Assembly: GCA_032622095.1 (NCBI GenBank)
Contig: CP136063.1
Coordinates: 70,535,980-70,599,979, forward strand
Direction: 5' to 3'
DNA length: 64,000 bases
Source: Siphonodentalium dalli
Lineage: Eukaryota > Mollusca > Scaphopoda > Gadilida > Siphonodentaliidae
The notes under the pieces were generated by a model. That model was not told the origin of the DNA and did not search any database. It saw only the letters and a list, made by a program, of their open reading frames with translations. Below, piece after piece: positions 46,901 through 57,071 of the stretch. The stretch's first letter is position 1. Each line of letters starts with the position of its first letter. Position numbers and translations under genes: made by a program.

Positions 46901-48434
46901 GGCCCACAATAAAAATAGAGACATACAACACGCTTTGAACCGCGGTGAATTCAAGGTACCAAATTCAAAGTACAAGGTGGATGGATATTGTCAGGAGACC
47001 AACACCTGCTACGAATTTCACGGTGAGTACGACGTATAATCATCTTAAAACATTTATCCCACCCCCCCCCCCCCCAATTGATCATATACAATAAATGGTA
47101 TTTTTATTCTTTAGGTCGTTTTTATCACGCTCGTTTGACGCGTTACCCACGAAACAGACACATCTCCAGTACGACGTATAATCATTTTAAAACATTTGTC
47201 CCATCCTCCCTAATTGATCATATACAATAAACGGTATTTTTTCTTCTTTAGGTTGTTTTCATCACGCTTGTTTGACGTGTTACCCACGAAACAGACACAT
47301 CTCCAAACACCCGCTGACTAAACAGACACTGAATCAACTGTACACACTGACCATCAAAAAGCGTGAATTTTTGAAGAAGGCGGGTTACAAATATGTATGC
47401 ATTTGGGAGCATACATTCACTGAGCAGAAAAAGAATAATGAAAAACTGCGGGACTTCTTGTCGCAGCTGGATGTACAACCTCGACTTATGCCACGAGATG
47501 CTTTCTTCGGAGGTAAGTTTCCATATTTAAAAAAAAAAAACTGAAGTTTATATAAAATAAAAAAAATATAAATTATTTCTAAATTTTTTTGTACTTTTAT
47601 CTTTTTAGGTAGGACAAACGCCTGCAAATTATACAAAGACGCGGGCCCCCGTGAGAGCATCAAATACGTCGATTTCACGTCCCTGTATCCTTATATAAAT
47701 AAATCGAGCAAAATGCCAGTAGGGCATCCTGAAATAATAACTAAGGACTTTAAAGATATCAGCGCATATTTCGGGCTGGCTAAGGTGAAGGTTTCTCCTC
47801 CGAGGAAATTGTACCACCCCGTATTGCCATTGAGATCTCACGGAAAACTCACTTTTCCTTTGTGTCGATCATGCGCGGAAGATCAAAGACAAACGACGTG
47901 CGATCACGGAACCGATGCGAGATCTATAACAGGGACGTGGACGACGCCAGAGATAATGAAGGCCATAGAGAAGGGTTACGTGGTGACGAAAATATACGAA
48001 GTATATCACTGGACAGATACCACGCAATACAACCAGGCTACTAAGAAAGGTGGACTCTTCTCGGAATACGTCAATTCGTAAGTATATTTTTTTAAACGAA
48101 AAGCGCCGCCGCCCCCTCCCCCTCCCCTTTTTGGTCGGGGGTATCATTGAGTACGGGATGAAAAAAACATTTTTATTTTTTGTTTTCAGCTTTCTCAAAC
48201 TCAAACAAGAAGCTAGCGGTTGGCCAGCCTGGGTGAAAACTGCCGAGGACGAGTGCAGATATCTGAATAATTACGAAAGGGTCGAGGGGATTCGTTTGGA
48301 TCCCGAAAATGTAAAAAAACAGCCAGCACTCAGAGCCACTTCGAAACTCATGTTGAACGTTCATGTTGCAATATTAAAGAAAGGGAGAGGCTATCGATTG
48401 ATGTATAACATGTATTGTTTGATTGCGAAAAACG
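43923..48434 (+). CDS. Polinton-type protein-primed DNA polymerase B, left arm, 3'-truncated (6 exons)
   Basis: Exons: 43923-45589, 45686-46188, 46336-47022, 47252-47512, 47609-48077, 48190 to the arm end. All introns are GT-AG and phases agree, giving about 1277 residues before the palindrome centre. Residues 120-225 resemble the N-terminal region of Polinton polymerases (DLGRVILHTDQLDKPI). Residues 243-380 have an OTU-protease-like pattern (D251-N-S-C254 ... D-H373-Y). Residues 390-555 are rich in CxxC pairs. Exonuclease motifs are YDFEC (Exo I, about 520), AHNNKAYDAILL (Exo II) and YCISDVDIL (Exo III). GCFHHACLTCY, FGGRTNA, palm motif A YVDFTSLYPY and KQEASGWP follow. The frame reaches KLMLN of motif B and then loses homology; a stop would come at 48449-48451 in the spacer. 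Motif C and the thumb are absent, so it should not polymerise alone. Confidence 0.85.
46254..46360 (+). repeat. Duplicated splice acceptor in polymerase intron 2
   Basis: TTTCAGGATATTTTCCCCCA (acceptor at 46252-46253) and TTTCAGGATATTTCCCTCA (acceptor at 46334-46335) are near copies 82 bases apart. Use of the first would give an early stop (CAATAA). Only the second continues the polymerase frame. Also present in the right arm. Confidence 0.65.
47028..47304 (+). repeat. Tandem duplication of an intron end and exon start in the polymerase gene
   Basis: The unit 47028-47169 (TACGACGTATAATCAT ... CACATCTCCAG) is repeated at 47170-47304. The first copy contains an acceptor (TTCTTTAG, 47107-47114) and exon-like text in which all three cysteine codons of the GCFHHACLTC segment are CGT (Arg). 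The second copy keeps TGT at all three, and its acceptor (47250-47251) opens exon 4. The duplication is in both arms, so it preceded palindrome formation. Confidence 0.75.
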
Positions 48435-48489
48435 TATATGTTTCCGAGTAACACGAATGAGGAACAGAGATATAAACTTAATGTTCTCG
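48435..48489. other. 55-bp palindrome spacer (centre of element)
   Basis: Between the arms lies 55 bp of non-repeated sequence (starting TATATGTTTCCGAGTAAC, ending AACTTAATGTTCTCG). Arm pairing stops at GATTGCGAAAAACG on the left and its complement CGTTTTCCGCAATC on the right. In a folded single strand this would be the loop of an 8-kb hairpin. It is where the mirror joint formed. Confidence 0.85.
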
Positions 48490-51400
48490 CGTTTTCCGCA
48501 ATCAAACAATACATGTTATACATCAATCGATAGCCTCTCCCTTTCTTTAATATTGCAACATGAACGTTCAACATGAGTTTCGAAGTGGCTCTGAGTGCTG
48601 GCTGTTTTTTTACATTTTCGGGATCCAAACGAATCCCCTCGACCCTTTCGTAATCATTCAGATATCTGCACTCGTCCTCGGCAGTTTTCACCCAGGCTGG
48701 CCAACCGCTAGCTTCTTGTTTGAGTTTGAGAAAGCTGAAAACAAAAAATAAAAATGTTTTTTTCATCCCGTACTCAATGATACCCCCGACCAAAAAGGGG
48801 AGGGGGAGGGGGCGGCGGCGCTTTTCGTTTAAAAAAATATACTTACGAATTGACGTATTCCGAGAAGAGTCCACCTTTCTTAGTAGCCTGGTTGTATTGC
48901 GTGGTATCTGTCCAGTGATATACTTCGTATATTTTCGTCACCACGTAACCCTTCTCTATGGCCTTCATTATCTCTGGCGTCGTCCACGTCCCTGTTATAG
49001 ATCTCGCATCGGTTCCGTGATCGCACGTCGTTTGTCTTTGATCTTCCGCGCATGATCGACACAAAGGAAAAGTGAGTTTTCCGTGAGATCTCAATGGCAA
49101 TACGGGGTGGTACAATTTCCTCGGAGGAGAAACCTTCACCTTAGCCAGCCCGAAATATGCGCTGATATCTTTAAAGTCCTTAGTTATTATTTCAGGATGC
49201 CCTACTGGCATTTTGCTCGATTTATTTATATAAGGATACAGGGACGTGAAATCGACGTATTTGATGCTCTCACGGGGGCCCGCGTCTTTGTATAATTTGC
49301 AGGCGTTTGTCCTACCTGAAAAGATAAAAGTACAAAAAAATTTAGAAATAATTTATATTTTTTTTATTTTATATAAACTTCAGTTTTTTTTTTTTAAATA
49401 TGGAAACTTACCTCCGAAGAAAGCATCTCGTGGCATAAGTCGAGGTTGTACATCCAGCTGCGACAAGAAGTCCCGCAGTTTTTCATTATTCTTTTTCTGC
49501 TCAGTGAATGTATGCTCCCAAATGCATACATATTTGTAACCCGCCTTCTTCAAAAATTCACGCTTTTTGATGGTCAGTGTGTACAGTTGATTCAGTGTCT
49601 GTTTAGTCAGCGGGTGTTTGGAGATGTGTCTGTTTCGTGGGTAACACGTCAAACAAGCGTGATGAAAACAACCTAAAGAAGAAAAAATACCGTTTATTGT
49701 ATATGATCAATTAGGGAGGATGGGACAAATGTTTTAAAATGATTATACGTCGTACTGGAGATGTGTCTGTTTCGTGGGTAACGCGTCAAACGAGCGTGAT
49801 AAAAACGACCTAAAGAATAAAAATACCATTTATTGTATATGATCAATTGGGGGGGGGATGGGATAAATGTTTTAAGATGATTATACGTCGTACTCACCGT
49901 GAAATTCGTAGCAGGTGTTGGTCTCCTGACAATATCCATCCACCTTGTACTTTGAATTTGGTACCTTGAATTCACCGCGGTTCAAAGCGTGTTGTATGTC
50001 TCTATTTTTATTGTGGGCCAACCAGGACAACCATTGGATGGAGACGTTCGAATATTGGTCCTTGTCACCGTAAAACCCGTTAGGAACTTTGCCTATAGGC
50101 GTACTAATGAATTTTTCATCAGTAATTTCAATTCCAGACTCCTCGGCCGTATCCCGTTCTACCCAATCATCACCGAGCAATACTCGCTCTTTATCATTCA
50201 ATTTCTTCAGCAAACTGGTTTCTGATTGATCAGAGTTAGTGAGAGTTATAGAATAAGTTTCTTCCAAGAACAATATTTTATAGGCCTTCATGCACGCAGA
50301 AGATATCGTTATCGACATGAAAGGATCTACCTTATTCTCGGTAACTTTCAAAAACAATGACCGAAACTTCAAACAAGCCTGACGCAAGATATCAACGTCA
50401 GAAATGCAGTAAGCCAATAATTCTTTCTCTAAATTGAAGGTTTCACCGGCTTTAGTTTCGTGCCAACGTAGAAACGCCTCCATGTCTGTCGTCGACATGG
50501 TGTCAGCCCCGTAATACGTGGAATCGGGATACGGCCCCTCATACAGTCGGTTCTCCTTCCTATTGAAGAAATGAGGGAAATATCCTGAAATAAAATGTTT
50601 AAATTTAATATTTAAAAAACAAATGGAAACGATATATATATTATTGAAGAAATGGGGGAAAATATCCTGAAATAAAAATTTAAAGAATGTGTAAATTTAA
50701 TATAAATATAAATATAAAAAAATGCGTATACCTTTTTTTAGTTCCTTCAAATCGAAAGCCTTCGGGAGAGCAGCCAATCGCATCGTCAGAAAATTTAGCG
50801 AATCTATTATTCGAATCCCATGGTGACCTAGCATGTACATGACCTTCGATCCAGAATAAATAATTTTGCTAGGCCTCATCCCCTGGAAAACCATGTATTC
50901 CAGCAACAATATAGCGTCGTAAGCCTTGTTGTTATGAGCCACTACCGTGGCGTTCTTATGGTGTTTAGTAAACAGCCAGGTTCCGAAGTTCAGTAGAGTG
51001 TCCGAACCAGACGCTATGTACTGTCTTCTTCCGCACGTGTCGCTACACGGTGTCTTTTTGTAATCGCCTTCTTTATCCAAGCTACCGCAATGATCGCATC
51101 GAGTACCGCAAACGTCGCAAGTCGAATCTGAGCTCACCGGCGAGTCCAAACAAGAGTCGCAGGCTGTTTGGGCCACCACCAAATTGGGCTGATGTCGATT
51201 TAATCCGCACGCCGGTCGTTTACAGTTTGAACACCTAAAAAATGAAACAATTTATTTTAGATTACTGCGGGTTGGTGAGATGCGGGTACAACAATTATTT
51301 TTTTCGTTCCACATAAAATAATGTACTTACCGGCGACATTGACTGCATCTTTCCGCTTCACTGCACATAGAGCAAGGCAGTCCCATTTTGTATCCACCGT

Positions 51401-52997
51401 CACATAGGTACACCTCATCTTGTGAACATTCAAAGTCGTAGAATATGAACTTGTTGACATCTTTCACTTTCTGTTTCGGAGGTCTCAAATAACAGAGGTG
51501 ACCCGGAAGTACCCATTCCTTACAAGATGAACACGACCATTCTCCGCAAATGTGGGGTATTTCTGTCAGATCCCTCTTCGCACGATTCATTATGCTTCCA
51601 CACTCTTTACACTTCAAATATTTACAGCAATTGGATAGTTTATTATCAGGTGCCTCTTTGTGTCTCTGGTAACAGTTCAAAGATCTACAGTCCATATTAC
51701 AATCGTGGCACGTTAATAACTTGCCCATTAATAAAGGGTCAATCAAACATCCCTCTGTTTTGCATACTATGCAATATGACGTGCAGTTATGTTTATCTTT
51801 CTTGTCGAAAGGCTTTAAACAATTTTCACAAAAGTAAGATAGGCCGTAGAATCCTGAAACGCTGACTATTGGTGTGTAGTGGTCCTGATTATGATACAGA
51901 TATATATTCCTGTCATAGTTGTTGCTGACTCTGGATACTTTTTTTCCAATTTCGCCGCATATGATTATAATATTCACCTTGAAGAACGATTCATACTTTG
52001 GTAGGTCGGCGTATGATCCCGGGCGGTCGGCGGAAATACATAAATCTTTAAGCAGGGTGTTTGCTAACACTTTTTGGTCATTTCGTCCTTTTTTCGTTAG
52101 GTGCTTATAATAGTCTTTCGTCACTTTACCGTGTTTTAGAAAAATTTCGAGCCGTGATAATCCGGGATAAGACGATATAAGATCTTCGGAAACTGTACTA
52201 ATCTTGGCCATCGCGACGCCTATAGCTCTAGGCAAACAGGAGTTGTCGGTATTGTGGATGAAGACTGTTGATTTTTTGTCCAGAAGTGATTTGTCACCGT
52301 CGATAGGAACTCCACCGCCTGAGCCACTGGGTTGCCTCAGTGATCCTACAGTTATTCGAAATGATCGGTCCAAGTCAATATGTTCGTGCGATGTCAGCAC
52401 ATTAGCTATTTTGTCGATAATCAACTGAGAATTCAGGTCCGACCATGCCGTTAACGGTACTATGATGGGTTTATCCAGCTGATCGGTATGAAGGATAACT
52501 CTTCCCAGATCATTGTCTGCCAAATCACCTCTCGTCGTTCTTAGTATATGATCGAACATGTTGGTAAGTCGTTCCGTCAAGTCTGACAACAGTTCACCGC
52601 GCCATTGATGGTCAAATTTCACGTCGTATATACTTTCCACAGCCGATGACCTCATGAATGATTTTATTTCACGAAGATTGATCGTGTAGGACTGATTAGC
52701 CGTCTGTTGCGTTTGCTCATCGTGACTAGTGTCGAGAGTAACCTCCTGCGGTTCATTCCGTCCCGTTAAATCTAGAGCGGATGACTGGTGAGCGGCGCGG
52801 GATGAGTCCGGCGGTTGAGACGGTGCGGGGGCTGGCCCGTCATTATCGGGCGACTGCTGTCTACCCTCCAGATATATCAATCTGTCATACGTATTTCTGT
52901 CTGTCTCGGACATTGTGTCCACTCTCCCGGTGATGCCTCTTAGAAAGTCATCACTACTAAATCCCTTGGCGTGCAATTCATCGATTAACCGCTCCAT
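48490..52997 (-). CDS. Polinton-type DNA polymerase B, right arm, 3'-truncated (6 exons)
   Basis: The mirror of the left copy. Exons on the minus strand: 52997-51331, 51234-50732, 50584-49898, 49672-49412, 49315-48847, 48734 to 48490. The reading frame is open in all exons. Coding differences from the left copy visible in translation include V29M, C104Y and R333P in exon 1, Arg to Met in exon 3 (TTDREAF versus TTDMEAF) and Asn to Asp in exon 6. It also ends at the palindrome centre after motif B, and past it the frame runs through the spacer into the left arm to a stop at 48374. Exonuclease motifs and palm motif A are intact; motif C is missing. Confidence 0.85.
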
Positions 52998-53041
52998 CTG
53001 AAAAAAGCAAATACTTTAATGAGCTGAAGGTTCCATATAAC

Positions 53042-53521
53042 ATATTTATAGCAACTCGAAATCACGGTGCTTAATGATTGGTTGCTATTTATAGCGCATG
53101 AGTCATCCATTTATTTAAAAACACGTGACGTGTAAGAGCATTAAAGAGCTATATATATAGACATTACGAAATTTCATTGACCTATGATCATTATAGCATC
53201 AACTCGCTTAATGATTGGTTGCTATTTATAGCGCATGAGTCATCCATTTATTTGAAACCCGTGACGTGTAAGAGCTATATTTAGACATTACGAAATTTCA
53301 TCGTCCTATGATCAAAAAAAGGGGCGGGCACTAATTATTAATGGCTCCGCCGTAGGCGCTACTCGATTGGTTTCTATTTATAGCGCATGAGTCATACATT
53401 TATTTGAAACCCGTGACGTGTACGAGCTATATTTAGACATTACGAAATTTCATCGTCCTATGATCAAAAAAGGGGCGGGCACTAATTATTAATGGCTCCG
53501 CCGTAGGCGCTACTCGATTGG
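53042..53521 (-). promoter_or_regulatory. Repeated promoter modules upstream of the right polymerase gene
   Basis: Mirror of 43399-43878. AP-1 motifs are at 53388-53394, 53236-53242 and 53099-53105. TATA boxes are at 53374-53382, 53222-53230, 53085-53093 and 53042-53050 (minus strand). The same elements on the other side face the right PC4-like gene, whose own TATA is at 53552-53560 on the plus strand. Confidence 0.6.
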
Positions 53522-53615
53522 TCTATTTCACTTTTTCAACGTCAGCCATCATATAAAAAGACGGTGATTCGAGGTACTAGCTCATTCGCAGCTAAATTTT
53601 CATTAAGAAAGGATC

Positions 53616-54083
53616 ATGGATTCTAAGATTCTCGTCAAAAATTTAGGGAGGGACCGATTTCTCACAGTCGGTGAATATGAGGACCGGAAATACGTTGACC
53701 TACGAATATGGAAAGAAGGCAAAATCCCTACGACATTCGGGGCTCGTATGAGCTTACAAAGATGGCAATGTCTGACTGAAAATATAAAGTCCATCGGTGA
53801 ACATTTAGTATCCAGGAGTCCTATGGATAAAGTGCATCTGGGACACAATCTACATGCGGTTTTAGACCATAATAATGGTGTAGTACACTTACGCCAGTAT
53901 TTCACCCCGAAGGACTCTGAACATTTGCACCCCACGAAGAAAGGCTGTACGATTAACCAACAGGAATTTGATGTATTGTTTCAACACATTGACGCCGTTA
54001 ATCATGTTTTACCTGAATTAGAGAATGTGAAAGCTTGTTATTTAACGCACGATGGACAGATGGAAGCGTTAGCGTGTACATAA
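53616..54083 (+). CDS. Tandem PC4-like protein, right arm (shortened by a stop)
   Basis: Identical in translation to the left copy up to residue 155 (MEALACT), where GAA has become TAA (54081-54083). The last 15 residues (ECNPGGYGFYTQRDY in the left copy) are lost. Both PC4-like repeats remain complete, so the protein may still bind DNA. AATAAA is at 54165-54170. This is one of the few differences between arms that changes a product. Confidence 0.7.
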   Translation: MDSKILVKNLGRDRFLTVGEYEDRKYVDLRIWKEGKIPTTFGARMSLQRWQCLTENIKSIGEHLVSRSPMDKVHLGHNLHAVLDHNNGVVHLRQYFTPKDSEHLHPTKKGCTINQQEFDVLFQHIDAVNHVLPELENVKACYLTHDGQMEALACT

Positions 54084-54128
54084 TGCAATCCTGGAGGTTA
54101 TGGATTTTACACTCAACGTGATTATTGA

Positions 54129-55172
54129 ACTTTGACCGTGTGAGGAATACTTATTTTCATCGTAAATAAAATATTAACTTATACCATGTTATTCTCAATT
54201 ATTTCGGACATATACCCGCGTTGGGGGAGGGTGTGTGTGTGCGACGATTATTCATGTTTAAATGTTTTGGTGAATTATCGAAAGATCTCTATTTTTATTT
54301 ATTTTATTGACGGCGACGTCGAACCTTCCTACATGGTGAAAACCGCGTCAAGATCCGACTTCTAGAACTCTAGATAAGGCATATTATGTCCATTGCACGT
54401 GCGGCTTTAATGACGTCATAGATATTTCAAAATAGCCTATCTCCGAGGCGGAGAGAGGTACGGACGAGCCGTGTTCAGATTATTTTTCAGACAGAAGGGG
54501 ACTATCGTTTGTGGTCGGTTAAGACGAGATATTAAGTTTTTTAATTTATTTTGCCAATTAGCGGGATCCCTCATGGAAATAATGTATATACTCGTGAACA
54601 CTCTGCCTCATTTTAAAGATTACCCCGAAGAACTGTTGTAAACAATTTAGTTCATTTCAGAGATGACCGAGTACCGTAAGCCATCACTATCATTTACACG
54701 ATACATCGCCGAAAAAGATTATAACTTCTCCAAATTGTTAATTTATTAGCTATCACTCTGGAAGCATGGGCGACGGAGGAATTTTGCTGACAAATATTCA
54801 AAAACGTGTTATATCTGTCAAGTTTAAAAGTAGACAACTATGTTCGCACACAACTAATGTGTTATTTAATTAATCATGGGGGTTATTTAACCTTTTATCG
54901 GACAGGCCGGCAGTATGCTAATAAGCCAATTATACTACATCACAAACTATACTCGCTGTTAATACACCGCTGCGCACGTGTCGCGGAATGAAAATGACTG
55001 CGAGTGTATCGGCTAATTCCAATGAACGGAAATGGGCGGAACGTTGAAACACACATCTGGTGTAATTATACTGTAACGTGAATTATAACTTTGGGTCAAG
55101 CATAGTGGCGATGATATTAGTTACTGGGTATAATATAAGGTGAAATTCTTCACTTGACACAAAACTACAGAC
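54129..55172. other. Inner non-coding part of right arm
   Basis: Mirror of 41748-42791, with single-base differences (for example GATCTCTATTTT here versus the complement of AAAATAGTGATC in the left arm). No gene is called. Confidence 0.4.
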
Positions 55173-55815
55173 ATGGAAACACCTAACGCATTTAGTGACG
55201 GCGAGACACCCACGATGGAAATGGTATGTATAAATATAACTTTTATTTCATTTTAAATTGAACATGATATTTAGTTAGAGACAATAGTAGCGTTCGTTTG
55301 AGAAATATTCATACTTGTTGAAACCAGGGATTTCTTTGTGTATTGTTTTTGAATTCGAACAATTTATATAGTATACTCGTATTCTGTCAGCGGTGCGATT
55401 TTATTGGTTTTTAATTACACAACCCCAAACGCTCTTTATTATTTTCATATCGGGAAAACAGTAACTAATAACGCTCTTTACTATACCCGAGGGCTAAACG
55501 AAAGACGAGTTACTTGGAACACGATTTTTATAGCATATTCATGTAAAGCCTATATTTTTTACTACTGGCCCTAAAATAGTAAGGAACCATATTGATAACC
55601 CAACATTGACACACCTTCGTTAATCACTCGTATCCGTATAATATTTTTTTTTTGAATCCGAACATCTTTTCTTCTGTTTCCAGCCAAAAGACGAAATGAG
55701 TAATTGGGACGATTGGGAGCTGAGCGACGAGGAAAAGACAATGACTTCGTGCACGTGGGACAGCGATGACGTAGAGCCGCCGAAGAAGAAAGTGAAAGGG
55801 GACAATAAGGATTAA
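55173..55815 (+). CDS. Small acidic protein with NLS-like motif, right arm (2 exons)
   Basis: Exon 1 is 55173-55223 and exon 2 is 55684-55815. Intron donor GTATGT (55224) and acceptor TTTCCAG (55683). The 60-residue product matches the left copy: METPNAFSDGETPTMEM, then DDWELSDEEKT and PPKKKVKG. AATAAA at 55835-55840 lies 20 bases after the stop. A TATA-like TATAATATAAGG lies about 45 bases before the ATG. Function unknown; see the left copy. Confidence 0.6.
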
Positions 55816-56610
55816 CGCCCCTGACAATTTCTATAATAAACGGATTAATGTTTTATCGGATTTCGTTCCATTCTGTGTAAAAAAGGGTATAGTAAACATA
55901 TATATTTTATTCACTATAATTTGATGTACGCATTTTATAACTGTATGCGTTCAAACACACACAAATTTTACGGCAAACACTAAAACATTTCGTATATATT
56001 AATTTATGAGGGCGGGGATTATAAATAAAGTTTACCTGGCAAATTTGCGAATTTATCAAAGTACCACCATAGACAGAGATATATTTCAAAACAATTTTGT
56101 ATAGAATATATACTTATACTCACATTATATCAAACGTCCCTCGTAGTATCTATTTTCATTGAGCCATCTATGATATCACATCGAGAAACGACCGTTTATA
56201 TACCTGAGGGGGGTCGACGAAAAGCTATATATAATAAACATGTCCGTACGTGTTTATATATTTATAGATGGGGGATCAAGTCTGAACGTGTTATAGCGAA
56301 TCGACTGGCCGGCAGAAAGCGGCTGTGTCAGGACACGTTTTAATCGATAATTTATACAGAAGCACATCACCGAGTGGACACAGAGTAAATCGATATTGAC
56401 TCGTAGTATGTGACGTGAGAATGCGTGTCTGAACATGTCCGGCCAAAAATATCCCTTCCGTATAATAATATGCTAATGGGTATCATAAACCGCAAATAGA
56501 CCGACGCGTGGGCGGAGAATATAGGTCAAACTGTCTAGACGGGAGTACTGCATATAGGTCGGATAGAGTTATCGTTCCTGAAATGGCCCCAACTGGGGGG
56601 CTTATCATCA
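55816..56610. other. Outer non-coding part of right arm
   Basis: Mirror of 40310-41104, ending GGGGCTTATCATCA. No gene is called. Confidence 0.4.
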
Positions 56611-56616
56611 ATTCTC
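56611..56616. repeat. Target-site duplication, right (ATTCTC)
   Basis: ATTCTC follows CTTATCATCA and continues into TTATATATGCGAG of the interrupted hairpin. It matches the left copy exactly. Confidence 0.9.
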
Positions 56617-57071
56617 TTATATATGCGAGTCGACCATAGGTCGCCTCGCATATATAAGAGAATGCATCGGCCTAAAAAAAATCTTTTTTAACACTTTTTA
56701 CCATTTTTTCTTACATTCTTTAACAATTTTATAATTTTTTCTTACATTTTTTAACATATTTTATAATATTTTTCTACATTCTTTGACAGTTTTATCATTT
56801 TTAATATGTGTTAAGCCAATGCATTCTCTTATATATGCGAGGCGACCTATGGTCGACTCGAATATATAAGAGAATGTATTGGCACAGGACCGTTCTGTTG
56901 GGTAAAGGGTTAAATCGTGAAATTTCGAATCGGGAATAACTAAGAAATCTATTCCCCGCGTTATTTTCTACTTTATAAGGTTCCCTGACAAAACTTTAAA
57001 AAAATTTGTACCGATGGAATATGATATCTACGGGCGTAAGCCAGAGTAGAGATTCATTCATGGCATGATCT

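Larger units (their letters stand above)
40310..56610. mobile_element. 16.3-kb palindromic Polinton-like element
   Basis: Two arms, 40310-48434 and 48490-56610, are reverse complements with only scattered point differences and one C-tract length difference (14 C at about 47061-47074 in the left arm, shorter in the right). A 55-bp spacer separates them. The ends TGATGATAAGCC and GGCTTATCATCA are followed by a potential hairpin, CCCCAGTTGGGG-like. Each arm carries the same gene set: a small acidic protein gene, a tandem PC4-like gene, a divergent promoter and a truncated protein-primed DNA polymerase gene. No integrase, ATPase, capsid or protease gene is visible in either arm. Known Polintons are 15-20 kb with short terminal repeats and asymmetric gene content, and their termini are usually AG...CT rather than TG...CA. 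This copy is best read as a mirror dimer of one end of a larger relative. Confidence 0.9.
40145..56909 (-). mobile_element. TTAA-type MITE family B, split by the 16.3-kb palindrome
   Basis: Pieces 40145-40309 and 56617-56909 rebuild a 458-bp family-B element, flanked by TTAA at 40141-40144 and 56910-56913. The left piece (CCCTTTACCCAACA, then GATATCATTGGAACCGGCTC) is the reverse complement of the right end of 59310-59701. The right piece holds the rest of one family-C hairpin, a second hairpin and TGTTGGGTAAAGGG. The larger element is inserted inside the first hairpin, at ATTCTC of CCAATGCATTCTCTTATA. Confidence 0.85.
39831..57071. repeat. Family A repeat, split by nested insertions
   Basis: The left piece (39831-40144) and right piece (56914-57071) together match 14562-15464. 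Left: AGATCATGC, CTACTCTGGCTAACCCCCG, ATTGCCCGGGATATATTCC. Right: CGTGAAATTTCGAATCGGG, CCCGCGTTATTTTCTACTTT, AGCCAGAGTAGAGATTC, GCATGATCT. The ends AGATCATGC and GCATGATCT are inverted. The sequence is continuous across the join when the TTAA-flanked insert is removed. Confidence 0.7.

Noticed and set aside
40310-56610. Palindrome as a simple foldback-read assembly artefact
   Set aside because: The symmetry stops exactly at the element ends, the flanks are different halves of one MITE, a 6-bp duplication borders both ends, and the arms carry sequence differences. Long reads would still be decisive.
40310-56610. Integrase, ATPase, capsid or protease genes in the palindrome
   Set aside because: I looked in both arms and strands. 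The remaining open frames are short, mirror shadows or without recognisable motifs.
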